In this document: positions 30,850 to 39,547 of the stretch, one piece after another
Numbering within the stretch: the first letter of the stretch is position 1
Layout: every line of letters begins with the position of its first letter
Assembly: GCA_003020985.1 (NCBI GenBank)
Contig: PXRM01000025.1
Location: 93,190-135,690 of the forward strand
Direction of reading: 5' to 3'
DNA: 42,501 nucleotides
Source: Halobacteriales archaeon QS_4_70_19
Lineage (GTDB): Archaea > Halobacteriota > Halobacteria > Halobacteriales > Haloarculaceae
Program-made: the position numbers and the translations under genes
Notes under the pieces: model-generated
Seen by the model: the letters and a program-made list of their open reading frames with translations, nothing else
Told to the model about the DNA's origin: nothing
Database searches by the model: none

Positions 30850-32520
30850 TCAGAGCAGCGCGCCGGGGTTCATGATGCCCTCCGGGTCGAGCGTCCGCTT
30901 CATCGAGCGGAGCGCCTCGAGGAAGCTCTCGGGGACCTCCTCGTGGTAGTGGTCGCGGTGGACCCGGCCGACGGCGTGGTGGTGGGTGATGGTGGCGCCG
31001 TACTCCATCAGCGTGTCCGAGGCCGCCTCCTTGACGGTGCGCCACTGCTCCAGTTCCCGACCCACGTCGGCGGGCGCCAGCAGGGTGTAGTACGGCGCCG
31101 GGCCGTCCTCGTAGGCGTGGGTGAACCGGCAGGAGAGAAAGCCCGCGCCGCACGCCTCCTGCATCGCGTCCGTGACCCTTTCCTGGATGGCGTCGTGGAG
31201 CGCCGGGAACTGGTCCCACGTGACGGCCGTCTCGAACGTGTCGACGAGGACGCCCATACTCACGAGCGAGTTGAACATGTACGGCGCCTCGACGAAGGAG
31301 TCGCGCCACTCGCCGGCGTCGCCGTCCTCGCCCTCGGCTCCGTCTCCGTCGCCCGCGCCGGCCTCGTCCGCGTCGTCGGCCGCCGTCCGGTCCTCCGTCG
31401 CCGGCCCCTCGGAGAGGCGACCGCCGTGCGACTCGGCGATCTCGACCGCCCGCTCCAGGTCGGCCTCGATCGGCGGGAGGCTGTCGGTCGACTCGAACCC
31501 CAGCAGGAGGACGCTGGAGCCGTCGAAGGCGACCTCGTTCAGCATCGCCTCGTTCGCGTCGAGGAGGCGGCAGTTCGCCGGCGTCAGTCGTGCCTGCACC
31601 ACCTCGCGGCAGGCCGCGACGGCGTCCCAGTAGTCGTCGAACCGGACCGTCGCGTTCGCGCGGTACGGCGGCCGGGGCTGGACCCGTGCCCACCCCTCCG
31701 TGACGACGCCGAACGCCCCCTCGCTCCCGAGCAGGAAGCGGTTCGGGTCGGGGCCGGCACCCGAGGCGGGCAGGCGGCGCGTCTCCAGAGTCCCCGCGGG
31801 GGTGACGGCCCGGACGCTCTCGACGAAGTCGTCGATGTGGGTGTAGCGGGTGGCGAAGTGGCCGCCGGCCCGCGTGGCGACCCAGCCGCCGAAGGTGGAG
31901 AACTCGTAGCTCTGCGGGTAATGACGGAGCTGGAGGTCGTGGTCGGCGAGCTGGGCCCGAATCTCGGGACCGGTGGCGCCGCCCCGGATGCGCGCGGCCC
32001 GGGAGTGCTCGTCGACCTCGCGCACGTCGTCCATCCGCCCCATGTCGAGCGAGCAGACGCCCGCGTAGCCCTTCCCCCCGCACTCGACCCCGCCGACGAC
32101 GCTCGTGCCGCCGCCGTATGGGACGACCGCCACGTTCGCGTCGGCCGCCCACTCCAGTACGGCGCGCACGCCGGACTCGCCCTCCGGGTAGGCGACGACG
32201 TCCGGCGCGTCGTCGAACCGGCAGTGGAACCCCCGGACGAGGTCCCGGTAGGCGCTCCCGTACGTGTGGGTGACGCGGTCGCGCTTCGCGGTCGTCCACT
32301 CGCACGCCAGGTCCTCGGGGGGCTCGACGGCCGCCGGGGGGAGGTCGACGTCGGAGAGTTCGGGCAGGTCGAGGAGGGGTCGCTCGGGGAATCCGAGCAT
32401 CCCCTCGATACGGGACTTCAGTTCGCGGCGCTCCTCGTCGCTGGGCAGCCGGTCCGCCCAGCCCCAGGCCCAGAACGATTCCCGTCGCTCCTCGTCGCCG
32501 CCGGTCGTGTCGGTGCTCAT
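30850..32520 (-). CDS. FAD-linked oxidase, alkyldihydroxyacetonephosphate synthase-like
   Basis: A 556-residue flavoprotein of the FAD-binding-4/FAD-oxidase-C superfamily. DDAPDVVAYPEGESGVRAVL and VAVVPYGGGTSVVGGV (around residues 110-145) bind FAD. The YEFSTFGGWVATRAGG and FLLGSEGAFGVVTE blocks follow, and the C-terminal ITHHHAVGRVHRDHYHEE carries the His cluster characteristic of AGPS, where it helps the alkyl/acyl exchange. The end, LRSMKRTLDPEGIMNPGALL, is typical. An Asp/Ala/Glu-rich insert (about 385-415) is probably disordered. Haloarchaeal ether lipids are built by prenyltransferases, so an AGPS role is not expected; glycolate or D-lactate-type oxidation is an alternative. ATG 32520 is favoured by a TATA-like element 29 bases upstream. 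Divergent from the permease gene. Confidence 0.88.
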   Translation of the reverse strand: MSTDTTGGDEERRESFWAWGWADRLPSDEERRELKSRIEGMLGFPERPLLDLPELSDVDLPPAAVEPPEDLACEWTTAKRDRVTHTYGSAYRDLVRGFHCRFDDAPDVVAYPEGESGVRAVLEWAADANVAVVPYGGGTSVVGGVECGGKGYAGVCSLDMGRMDDVREVDEHSRAARIRGGATGPEIRAQLADHDLQLRHYPQSYEFSTFGGWVATRAGGHFATRYTHIDDFVESVRAVTPAGTLETRRLPASGAGPDPNRFLLGSEGAFGVVTEGWARVQPRPPYRANATVRFDDYWDAVAACREVVQARLTPANCRLLDANEAMLNEVAFDGSSVLLLGFESTDSLPPIEADLERAVEIAESHGGRLSEGPATEDRTAADDADEAGAGDGDGAEGEDGDAGEWRDSFVEAPYMFNSLVSMGVLVDTFETAVTWDQFPALHDAIQERVTDAMQEACGAGFLSCRFTHAYEDGPAPYYTLLAPADVGRELEQWRTVKEAASDTLMEYGATITHHHAVGRVHRDHYHEEVPESFLEALRSMKRTLDPEGIMNPGALL

Positions 32521-32665
32521 GGCCCCTCCATCGGCACGGGAGACAAAGTAGTGGTGGCCCCGCGAGCGAGGCCACGTGATGGTCGGTGGCACCACGGATT
32601 CGTAATAAATGGTGCGTCATTAGCAGGGATACACTAATACCGGATGCAGGAGGGCAGTCGTCCAC

Positions 32666-34132
32666 ATGTCCGCAGAGAACTACAAGCTCATCGACCAGCA
32701 AGTCGGTCTCTGGGGTGCGGTCGCGCTCCTGGTCGGTACCGCACTGGGGATGAGCATCTTCATCGTCCCGACGCAGATGGCAGCGGCGGCCGGGCCGAGC
32801 ATCACGCTCGCGATCCTGGTCTCCATCGTCCCGATGGTGCTCGGGGTCCTGTTGCTGTTGCAACTCGGTGGCGCCATCCCCGTCGCAGGTGGCATCTACG
32901 TCTACGGCTCCCGGCTCGTCGGCCCCTTCTGGGGGGTCATCAGTGTCACCGTCCCCGTGCTGGCGGTCTGGTCCTATCTGCTCTTCGCGGCGGTCGGCTT
33001 CGCCGACTACCTCAACGGCCTGCTCGACACGCTGGCCGGCACCTCCGTCTCGACGACCATCGCGGTGTGGGCGCTGCTCGGGGGTTTCCTCGTGCTGAAC
33101 TACGTCGGTGTCCGCATCGTCGCGAAGGTCCAGCTCGCCTTCGTCGGGCTGCTCGTCGTCGGCATGCTGACGTTCGTCCTCGGGGGGCTCCCACACGTCG
33201 AGATGGCCAACTACACTCCCCTGTTCCCCGACGGCCCCGGGGAACCGTTCGCGGACGGCTTCGGGCCGTTCCTCCTCGCGGTCGTCACGCTGTACATCCC
33301 GTTCCAGGGGTTCGGCATGATAATCGAGATCGGCGAGGAGCTGGAGAACCCGGTCGAGAACATCCCGAAGGTGCTCGGCATCGGGATGGGCGTCGTGACG
33401 CTGCTGACCATCGCCATCGTCTTCGTCCTCGTCGGCGCCGTCCCGATCGAGAACATGACCGTCTCCGGGGAACTCGGCGGCGAACCCGTCGAGGGCGGGC
33501 TGGCGGCGGTCGCCGAGGGGGTCCTGCCGGCACCCCTGCTGCTGGTCATCGGCGTGGCGGCGCTGGTCGCCGCGGCCACGACCGTCAACACCCTGTTCAC
33601 CTCCTACTCCCGGACGGTGATGCGGGCGGCCCGCGACGACGTCCTGCCGGACTTCTTCGCCGCGGTGCACGACGACTACCAGACGCCCCACCGGGCCGTG
33701 CTGCTGTTCGGCATCCCGCCGATGCTGGCGGCGCCGTTCGTCGGCAACCTCGACGCGATCACGGACCCCGCGGTGCTCGACTGGCTCGTCACCGTCGTCG
33801 TCACGGGTATCTTCGTGGCCTTCCTCATCGGCGGCGTCGCGCTGTGGAACCTCCCGAAGGTGTTCCCGCAGCGCTACGAGCACTCCATCTACAGGCTCCC
33901 GATGCCGGTGCTGAAGGTGGTCGCCATCGGTAACGTCGTCGTCTCCGCGGTGTTCACGCTGCTCGTGGTGGGGAGCGCCCCCTCCGCGTTCGGCGTGGTG
34001 CTGGTCTGGATCCTGCTCTCGGGGGTGGTCTACTGGTACCGTGTCCGCGCGTACCACCGGAAGGGCATCGACCTCCGCCAGCGGATGGTCGCCCTCCACT
34101 CCCACGAGCAGAGCGCCGGGAGCGACGACTGA
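32666..34132 (+). CDS. APC-family amino acid permease
   Basis: A 488-residue membrane transporter with 12 predicted helices. The first helix GAVALLVGTALGMSIFIVPTQMAAAAGPS has the APC unwound-helix Gly motif. Next come LQLGGAIPVAGGIYVYGSRLVGPFWGV, a long periplasmic loop near 180-210 and FQGFGMIIEIGEELENPVENIPKVL, the helix 6-7 signature. SRTVMRAARDDVLPDFFAAVH marks the 8-9 loop. It is an amino acid/polyamine/organocation uptake or exchange carrier; the substrate is unknown. ATG 32666 is taken as the start, with a weak TATA-like CACTAATAC about 27-35 bases upstream. The divergent FAD oxidase may act on the imported compound. Confidence 0.9.
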   Translation: MSAENYKLIDQQVGLWGAVALLVGTALGMSIFIVPTQMAAAAGPSITLAILVSIVPMVLGVLLLLQLGGAIPVAGGIYVYGSRLVGPFWGVISVTVPVLAVWSYLLFAAVGFADYLNGLLDTLAGTSVSTTIAVWALLGGFLVLNYVGVRIVAKVQLAFVGLLVVGMLTFVLGGLPHVEMANYTPLFPDGPGEPFADGFGPFLLAVVTLYIPFQGFGMIIEIGEELENPVENIPKVLGIGMGVVTLLTIAIVFVLVGAVPIENMTVSGELGGEPVEGGLAAVAEGVLPAPLLLVIGVAALVAAATTVNTLFTSYSRTVMRAARDDVLPDFFAAVHDDYQTPHRAVLLFGIPPMLAAPFVGNLDAITDPAVLDWLVTVVVTGIFVAFLIGGVALWNLPKVFPQRYEHSIYRLPMPVLKVVAIGNVVVSAVFTLLVVGSAPSAFGVVLVWILLSGVVYWYRVRAYHRKGIDLRQRMVALHSHEQSAGSDD

Positions 34133-34162
34133 CGGTCGCTGCCGACTGCGGCACCCCGGCCT

Positions 34163-34753
34163 TCACTTCGGGATGTCACCGGGGGCTGGGTCGTCGGCCG
34201 GGTCGTCGTCCCCTCCCAGCCGGTCCAGTCCCCAGCCGACGAACGACTCCTCCGGGCCGATGGCGAGCGCGTCGAGGAACCGCGCCAGGCCCGTGTACGT
34301 CGCGGCGAGCATCGTCACACCGACCACCGTGCGGTCGTCGACCCGCTCGGCCAGCGCCCGGTAGAGCGCGTCGTCGACGGTGGCGGCGGAGACGGCAGCG
34401 GCGTAGCCCGCGAGTGCCTCCCGTCGCGGGTCCAGGTCGTCGTACCGCCCCTCCCGGACCAGTCGGATGTCCGCCTCGGAGAGCCCCGCATCCAGCGCAA
34501 GGGGGACGTGCTGGTGCCACTCGTAGTCCGCGTGGGTCTGCCGGGCCACCGTCAGCACCACGAGTTCGCGCTCGGCCTCGTCCAGGCCGCACTCGGCCCA
34601 CAGGACGCGGGCGAACGAGACGAACGCGTCCAGCACCGGCGGGTCGTTGGCCAGCGCGCCGAACAGGTGGGTGGCGCCGCTCCGACTCCGCTCGAAGACC
34701 GCGCCGTACTCCTCGGGAACGTCGTCGCCGTCGAGGTAGGGGACCCTCGCCAT
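34163..34753 (-). CDS. Carboxymuconolactone decarboxylase family protein
   Basis: A 196-residue protein of the CMD/AhpD-like helical family. The core is LDEAERELVVLTVARQTHADYEWHQHVPLALDAGLSEADIRLVR, with the Glu and His residues of the CMD subgroup in EWHQHV. The Cys-x-x-Cys of AhpD peroxiredoxin partners is absent, so a thiol peroxidase role is unlikely; these proteins may be lactone decarboxylases or of unknown reaction. The last 20 residues are an acidic tail. ATG 34753 is chosen with a TATA-like element 26 bases upstream; the frame runs open further upstream into the thioesterase gene. It follows the thioesterase gene by 59 bases on the same strand. Confidence 0.87.
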   Translation of the reverse strand: MARVPYLDGDDVPEEYGAVFERSRSGATHLFGALANDPPVLDAFVSFARVLWAECGLDEAERELVVLTVARQTHADYEWHQHVPLALDAGLSEADIRLVREGRYDDLDPRREALAGYAAAVSAATVDDALYRALAERVDDRTVVGVTMLAATYTGLARFLDALAIGPEESFVGWGLDRLGGDDDPADDPAPGDIPK

Positions 34754-34812
34754 GCGAACCGGTGGCGGGGCCGGTCGCTTAGAGGGTGGGGTTCTCCGTC
34801 CGGCGGCTCGAA

Positions 34813-35229
34813 CTACTCCCCGCCCCACGCATCCCGCGTGTCGCTCCCGCCGGTCTTGAACGTCCCGCGGCCGAGCGCCACCGTCTCGCCGTCGCCCTCG
34901 CGCTCGACGAGGACGTCGACGGTCCCGACGCTGGACCCGTTGCGGGCGATCTCGGCCTCGGCCCGGAGGTCGTCGGTCCCCGGCGCGGGGTAGTCCAGCC
35001 GGAGGTCCACGGTCGGCGTGAGTGCGAGGTCGTTCGCGCTGCTGGCGGCCCAGTAGCCCACCGAATCGGCGAGCGACGCGACCGCGCCGCCGTGTGCGAC
35101 CCGCGTTCCCGGGGCCGCACTGTGCTCCTCGGTCACGGCCATCCGCGCGGCCGCGTAGCCGTCGTCCACGGTCGTCACGTCGATTCCGAGCAGGTCGTAG
35201 TAGGGGACCCACGCGTCGTCGGCGTCCAT
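34813..35229 (-). CDS. PaaI-type hotdog-fold thioesterase
   Basis: A 138-residue hotdog protein that probably hydrolyses acyl-CoA thioesters. VAHGGAVASLADSVGYWAAS is the family signature, with Asp on the central helix in the catalytic position and the His-Gly-Gly turn. It is preceded by the helix YYDLLGIDVTTVDDGYAAAR and followed by the strands LTPTVDLRLDYPAPG and ETVALGRGTFKTGG. ATG 35229 has a TATA-like ATCTATC 28 bases upstream, so it is likely leaderless. It is divergent from the enoyl-CoA hydratase gene and may work on the same type of CoA esters. Confidence 0.9.
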   Translation of the reverse strand: MDADDAWVPYYDLLGIDVTTVDDGYAAARMAVTEEHSAAPGTRVAHGGAVASLADSVGYWAASSANDLALTPTVDLRLDYPAPGTDDLRAEAEIARNGSSVGTVDVLVEREGDGETVALGRGTFKTGGSDTRDAWGGE

Positions 35230-35454
35230 ACCGGCCGATACAGCGGGGCGGGGATAGATTCCCCGCCCGAGGGGTCCGGTTACGGCACGCGCCAGCGGCG
35301 GGCCGTCTTACCAGTCACGTCCAGTGGCAATGTGGGAAGTATCTCTAATATCGAACGAACAGACGCACAAAAATCTTCATGTCTGGAAAGTTCGCATATC
35401 GCTTCAGAAGTCCGCTGTCGCGCCCGCCCGCCTGCCGACACCGCTCGGGACCTG

Positions 35455-35461
35455 CACTTAT
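35455..35461 (+). promoter_or_regulatory. TATA-like element of the enoyl-CoA hydratase gene
   Basis: CACTTATTT lies around this position, centred about 30 bases upstream of ATG 35488, in keeping with leaderless starts in the window. Confidence 0.45.
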
Positions 35462-35487
35462 TTCCACGGCGTTCGAGCCTCGTGTCG

Positions 35488-36279
35488 ATGTCGACTCCCG
35501 ACTTCGACGCGGAGACGGTCAGCCTCGACTGGAACGACGACGGGACCGTCGCGACCCTCACGGTGGACCGGCCGGACAAACTGAACGCGCTCGACGAGAC
35601 GACGCTCCGGGCCATCCCGGAGGCGCTCGACGCGGCCCGCGATGACGCCCGCGCGCTGGTCGTGACCGGTGCCGGCGAGAAGGCGTTCGTCGCGGGCGCC
35701 GACATCGCATACATGTCCGAACTGGATGTCGCCGGGGCCTACGAGTACTGCCAGCTCGGTCACGCCGTGACGGACGCGGTCGAGACGTTCCCCGTGCCGG
35801 TGGTGGCGGCCGTGAACGGCTACGCGTTCGGCGGCGGCTGCGAACTCGCGCTCGCGGCTGACATCCGGGTCGCCAGCGAGAACGCGCTCGTCGGCCAGAC
35901 GGAGATCGACCTCGGCATCGTCCCGGGCTGGGGCGGCACCCAGCGGCTCGCCCGGCTCGTCGACGACGAGACCGCCCGGCGGATGGTGTTCCTCGGCGAC
36001 CGGCTCGACGCCGCGGCCTGCGAGGAGGCCGGCCTCGTCGGCGAGGTCGTCGCCCACGAGGAGACCGTCGGCCGCGCCCACGAACTCGCCGCGCAGATCG
36101 CCGAGAAACCGCGGTTCGCCCTGCGCGGCGCGAAGGAGGCGCTCAACCAGGTCCACGAGGCGCCCCAGTCGGCGGGGCTGGAGTACGAGAAGCGCGTCTG
36201 GAGCGGGCTGTTCGGCACGCCCGACCAGCGCGAGGGGATGACGGCGTTTCTGGAGGACCGCGAGCCGGACTTCGAGTAG
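35488..36279 (+). CDS. Enoyl-CoA hydratase/isomerase family protein
   Basis: A 263-residue crotonase-fold protein. VATLTVDRPDKLNALDETTL opens the fold. KAFVAGADIAYMSEL (65-79) forms the oxyanion hole and CoA site. Glu119 in GGGCELALAADIRVA and Glu139 in QTEIDLGIVPGWGGTQRL are the two catalytic glutamates of true hydratases, so hydration of 2-enoyl-CoA in beta-oxidation or a similar pathway is well supported. LEYEKRVWSGLFGTPDQREGM is a typical C-terminal end. ATG 35488 is chosen with a TATA-like element 30 bases upstream. The acyl-CoA dehydrogenase follows 540 bases downstream, after a small membrane protein gene on the other strand. Confidence 0.93.
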   Translation: MSTPDFDAETVSLDWNDDGTVATLTVDRPDKLNALDETTLRAIPEALDAARDDARALVVTGAGEKAFVAGADIAYMSELDVAGAYEYCQLGHAVTDAVETFPVPVVAAVNGYAFGGGCELALAADIRVASENALVGQTEIDLGIVPGWGGTQRLARLVDDETARRMVFLGDRLDAAACEEAGLVGEVVAHEETVGRAHELAAQIAEKPRFALRGAKEALNQVHEAPQSAGLEYEKRVWSGLFGTPDQREGMTAFLEDREPDFE

Positions 36280-36312
36280 CGGCTCGGCGTGAGTCGGTAG
36301 CGGTCCGGCGCG

Positions 36313-36705
36313 TCAGTACCGGTACAGCGACAGCACGAACGGCAGCCGGTTCAGCAGCCACAGCGACACCGGCAGGCCGACGATGCTGATGGCGAGCACG
36401 GACGCGACCAGCACCCAGACCAGCGAGAGCCACGATCCGACGAAGATGAACCAGACCGCCCGGACGAGCAGCGGGTACTGGTCGCCGGAGCGACCGGCCG
36501 GGCGGCCGTCGGGGTCGCGCAGGCCGTGCACCTCGATCGGTGGTTTCAGCGTCAGCACGCGGGGCACCTGGTTGACGAGTTTGACGCCCAGCGGGATGGT
36601 CACGACGGGGAGGTGCAGCAGCCACGCGACGAACAGGACGACCGGCGTGAGCCACCAGCCGACCAGCAGGAACCACGCCGCGCGGAGGAGGCGGTTGGGG
36701 GCCAT
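36313..36705 (-). CDS. YccF-like small membrane protein with internal repeat
   Basis: A 130-residue protein with two similar halves. LLRAAWFLLVGWWLTPVVLF (about 6-25) matches LLVRAVWFIFVGSWLSLVWV (about 79-98) residue by residue. Each half has two hydrophobic helices, and between them lies a polar loop around EVHGLRDPDGRPAGRSGDQY. This is the layout of YccF/DUF307 inner-membrane proteins, which have no firm function. ATG 36705 begins the first half. It lies convergent to the enoyl-CoA hydratase and divergent from the acyl-CoA dehydrogenase gene, so it is probably unrelated to fatty acid metabolism. Confidence 0.82.
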   Translation of the reverse strand: MAPNRLLRAAWFLLVGWWLTPVVLFVAWLLHLPVVTIPLGVKLVNQVPRVLTLKPPIEVHGLRDPDGRPAGRSGDQYPLLVRAVWFIFVGSWLSLVWVLVASVLAISIVGLPVSLWLLNRLPFVLSLYRY

Positions 36706-36818
36706 AGGCGGCCGGAGGGGACCGACGCGTTTCAGTCCGCCGGCCGTCCCACGGGTCCCGCATCGAGCCGGGTGCCACCGACCACAGATTCATCCCCCGG
36801 CCAGCCCACGGTCGGGGC

Positions 36819-38048
36819 ATGACGACGGTCCGGTCGGCGATGGCGGTGCCGCTCTCCGAGGCCCAGCGGCTCGTCCAGCGGGGTATCCGCGAGGTGTGCG
36901 AGGCGTTCGACGACGCGTACTGGCGCGAGTGCGACCGCGAGGGGCGCTACCCCGACGAGTTCGTCGACACGCTGGCCGAGGAGGGGTGGCTCGGCGCGCT
37001 CGTCCCGGAGGAGTACGGCGGGCCGGGGCTGGGGACGCCGGAGGTGGTGGTGATGATGGAGGAGATCGCGGCCAGCGGCGGCGGCTTCGCGGGGACGCAG
37101 GCCATCCACGGCGGCATCTACAACGTCCCGCCGCTGGTGAACTACGCGAGCGAGGAGCTGAAGGCGGAGCTGCTGCCGAAACTCGCCGACGGGGAGGTCG
37201 CCGTGCAGTCGCTGGGCCTGACCGAGCCGAACGCGGGGTCGGACTCGACGGCGATGGAGACGACCGCCCGGCGCTCGAAAGACGCCAGTGGGCGTCCGGG
37301 CAACGAGTACGTGGTGAACGGGCAGAAGCTCTGGATCTCGCGGGTCGACCGGACCGACTACGTCGTCCTGATGGCCCGGACGACACCGCGCGACGAGGTC
37401 GAGAAGCGGACCCGCGGTATCTCGATGTTCCTCGTCGACGTGGCCGACGTCCGCGAACAGGGGGCGCTCGAGACCCGCCGGATTCCCAAGACCGCGGCAG
37501 ATGCCGTCCACTCGTTCGAGCTGTTCTTCGAGGACGCCCGCGTCCCGGCGCGCAACCTCGTCGGCGAGGAGGGCGAGGGCTTCTACCAGCTGCTCGACGG
37601 GCTGAACGAGGAGCGGCTGGTCATCGCCGCCGAGTGCATCGGGCTGGGGGAGGCGGCCCTCGAGGCAGGCGTAGCGTACGCCGCCGAGCGCGAGGTGTTC
37701 GACCGGCCGATCGGGAAGAACCAGGCGATCCAGCACCCGCTCGCCGAGGCGTTCGCCCACCTCACCGCCGCGAAGCGGGTCGTCCACGACGCCGCCGACC
37801 GTATCCACGACGTGGAGCGCGAGCAGGCCGGCGTGCTCGCGAACACCGCGAAGTACCTCGCCGCAGAGGCCGCCTTCGAGGCCGCCGACGCGGCGGTGCA
37901 GACCCACGGCGGCTTCGGCGTCGCTCGCGAGTACGACGTGGAACGCTACTTCCGGGAGGCGCGGCTCTGCCGGCTCGTCCCCATCGCGCAGGAGCTCGCG
38001 CTGAACTACATCGGCACGACGGCGCTCGACCTGCCGCGGTCGTACTGA
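36819..38048 (+). CDS. Acyl-CoA dehydrogenase
   Basis: A 409-residue FAD enzyme that makes the first double bond in acyl-CoA degradation. LGLTEPNAGSD (132-142) is the first signature, VNGQKLWISRVDRTDYVVLMARTT binds FAD, and GEEGEGFYQLLDGLNEERL and FDRPIGKNQAIQHPLAEAFAHL are typical. QTHGGFGVAREYDVERYFREAR holds the candidate catalytic base Glu371 in the medium-chain-type position. Chain-length preference cannot be stated. The start is ATG 36819; MAVPLSEAQRLVQRGIRE eight codons in is a possible shorter start, and a TATA-like patch lies about 30 bases upstream of the first ATG. Together with the nearby hydratase and thioesterase it suggests an acyl-CoA-degrading neighbourhood. Confidence 0.93.
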   Translation: MTTVRSAMAVPLSEAQRLVQRGIREVCEAFDDAYWRECDREGRYPDEFVDTLAEEGWLGALVPEEYGGPGLGTPEVVVMMEEIAASGGGFAGTQAIHGGIYNVPPLVNYASEELKAELLPKLADGEVAVQSLGLTEPNAGSDSTAMETTARRSKDASGRPGNEYVVNGQKLWISRVDRTDYVVLMARTTPRDEVEKRTRGISMFLVDVADVREQGALETRRIPKTAADAVHSFELFFEDARVPARNLVGEEGEGFYQLLDGLNEERLVIAAECIGLGEAALEAGVAYAAEREVFDRPIGKNQAIQHPLAEAFAHLTAAKRVVHDAADRIHDVEREQAGVLANTAKYLAAEAAFEAADAAVQTHGGFGVAREYDVERYFREARLCRLVPIAQELALNYIGTTALDLPRSY

Positions 38049-38209
38049 AACGTTCCTGATCGAGATGTTTTCCACGTAGTGGCGATGTAGGCCGGTAATC
38101 GAGGGGGTTCGACGATGATATCGTACGCATGGTGCTGCTCCGAGCACTGACCGCACCCCCGGGGAGAAACCGGAACGGGGTAGTGGCATCCGTCGTTCCG
38201 TTGCCGTAG

Positions 38210-39406
38210 ATGGGAGTCCGTACGACGGCAGCCCGGCTCCGCGCCGGCGGCCGGGGCCCGGTCCTCGTCGCCATCGCGACCGGCTGGGTGTTCGTCCTGG
38301 GTGGGCGGTTCCTCGTACCCGCGGTGCTGCCGCAGGTGACGAGTACCCTCTCGGTCGGGAACCTGGGCGGCGGCGTGGCCGTCACCGTCATCTGGGCGGC
38401 GTACGCGCTGATGCAGTCGCCGGCGGGGGCACTGGTGGACCGGCTCGGCGAGCGTCGGCTGCTCACGGGCAGTCTCCTGCTGTCGGCGGGCAGCGTCGCC
38501 GTCCTCGGGTTGGCGCCGGCCTTCCTCGCCTTCCTCGGTGGCTGCGCGGCCTTCGGCTTCGCGACGGGGCTCTACGGGCCGGCCCGCGGGACGGCGCTGG
38601 CCCGGACCTTTCCGAGCGACGACGGGGCGGCCATCGGTGCCACCCTCGCCGCGGGGTCGGTCGGCTCCGCCGTGCTGCCGTTCCTCGCCGGGGCGCTCGT
38701 CGGGTCAGTGAGCTGGCGGCTCGTCGTCGCCGGGCTGGCACCGCCGCTGCTGGTCGTGGCCGCGTTCGCCTGGTACTCCGTCCCCGAGCGCGACGGCTCG
38801 GCCGCCCCGGAGACGCCCCCGGCCGACGAACTCCTCGGTGATGTCCTCCGGGCGGTGCAGCGTCGACGTGTCGCCGTCGCCGTCGCCGCGGTGACGCTGA
38901 TGCTGTTCGCCTTCCAGGGGCTGTCGGCCTTCTACGTCACCTACCTCGCCCGGTCGATGGACCAGCGGGTCGCCGCCGGCCTGTTCGCGCTGCTCTTCCT
39001 CGCCGGCGCGGTCGCCCAGCTCACGGGTGGCGCGCTGGCCGACCGCTACGGCGCGCGCGTGGTCCTCACGGGCACGTCGGCGGTCGGGGCCGTGGCGGTC
39101 GGCGCGGTCCCGTTCGTCGACGGCGTCCTCCCCCTGGCCGCCCTCTCGGTGGTGATCGGGACCCGACTCGCCATTGCCCCCGTCTCGAACGCCTACCTCA
39201 TCGCCGCCCTCCCGGACGCCGTGACCGGCACGGCGTGGGGGATGCTCCGGACGGCGTTCTTCCTGCTCGGGGCGACCGGTTCGACCGTCGTCGGCGCGAT
39301 GGCCGACCGGGCGCTGTTCGACGAGGCGTTCCTCCTGCTGGCGGGCGTGACGGCCATCGCCGCCGCGCTGTACGCCTTTCTGCCGCCCCGCGACCAGTCC
39401 GCCTGA
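38210..39406 (+). CDS. Major facilitator superfamily transporter
   Basis: A 398-residue transporter with 12 predicted helices. The A-motif is GALVDRLGERRLLTGS (around residues 68-83), repeated in the second half as GGALADRYGARVVLTGT. The N-terminal TGWVFVLGGRFLVPAVLPQV and LYGPARGTALARTFPSDDGA are typical of haloarchaeal MFS proteins of unknown substrate. The polar central loop is short. ATG 38210 precedes the first helix. The 161-base gap after the acyl-CoA dehydrogenase gene shows no clear motif. No partner is evident. Confidence 0.88.
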   Translation: MGVRTTAARLRAGGRGPVLVAIATGWVFVLGGRFLVPAVLPQVTSTLSVGNLGGGVAVTVIWAAYALMQSPAGALVDRLGERRLLTGSLLLSAGSVAVLGLAPAFLAFLGGCAAFGFATGLYGPARGTALARTFPSDDGAAIGATLAAGSVGSAVLPFLAGALVGSVSWRLVVAGLAPPLLVVAAFAWYSVPERDGSAAPETPPADELLGDVLRAVQRRRVAVAVAAVTLMLFAFQGLSAFYVTYLARSMDQRVAAGLFALLFLAGAVAQLTGGALADRYGARVVLTGTSAVGAVAVGAVPFVDGVLPLAALSVVIGTRLAIAPVSNAYLIAALPDAVTGTAWGMLRTAFFLLGATGSTVVGAMADRALFDEAFLLLAGVTAIAAALYAFLPPRDQSA

Positions 39407-39471
39407 CCTGCTGAGTCGGGGCTGCAGCCCCCGACGCGGCCAAAAGCGGCTCATTGATATGCCTCCGTATC

Positions 39472-39480
39472 ATTATATAA
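39472..39480 (+). promoter_or_regulatory. Strong TATA box upstream of the small gene at 39548
   Basis: ATTATATAA lies in an AT-rich patch (39451-39495). Transcription on the plus strand would begin near 39505, about 43 bases before ATG 39548, so this message would have a leader. It could also serve an unseen small RNA. Confidence 0.45.
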
Positions 39481-39547
39481 GTCTCCCCCATAATTCGGGC
39501 ATCAAGCGGTTGCTCGTCCGTCCTCTACGCCGGGATGGTGTCGATCA

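Noticed and set aside
30596..34105. 1169-residue minus-strand open frame
   Set aside because: It runs across the APC permease and the FAD oxidase in the wrong frame, is Arg/Asp/Gly-rich and has no domains; the real genes explain the region.
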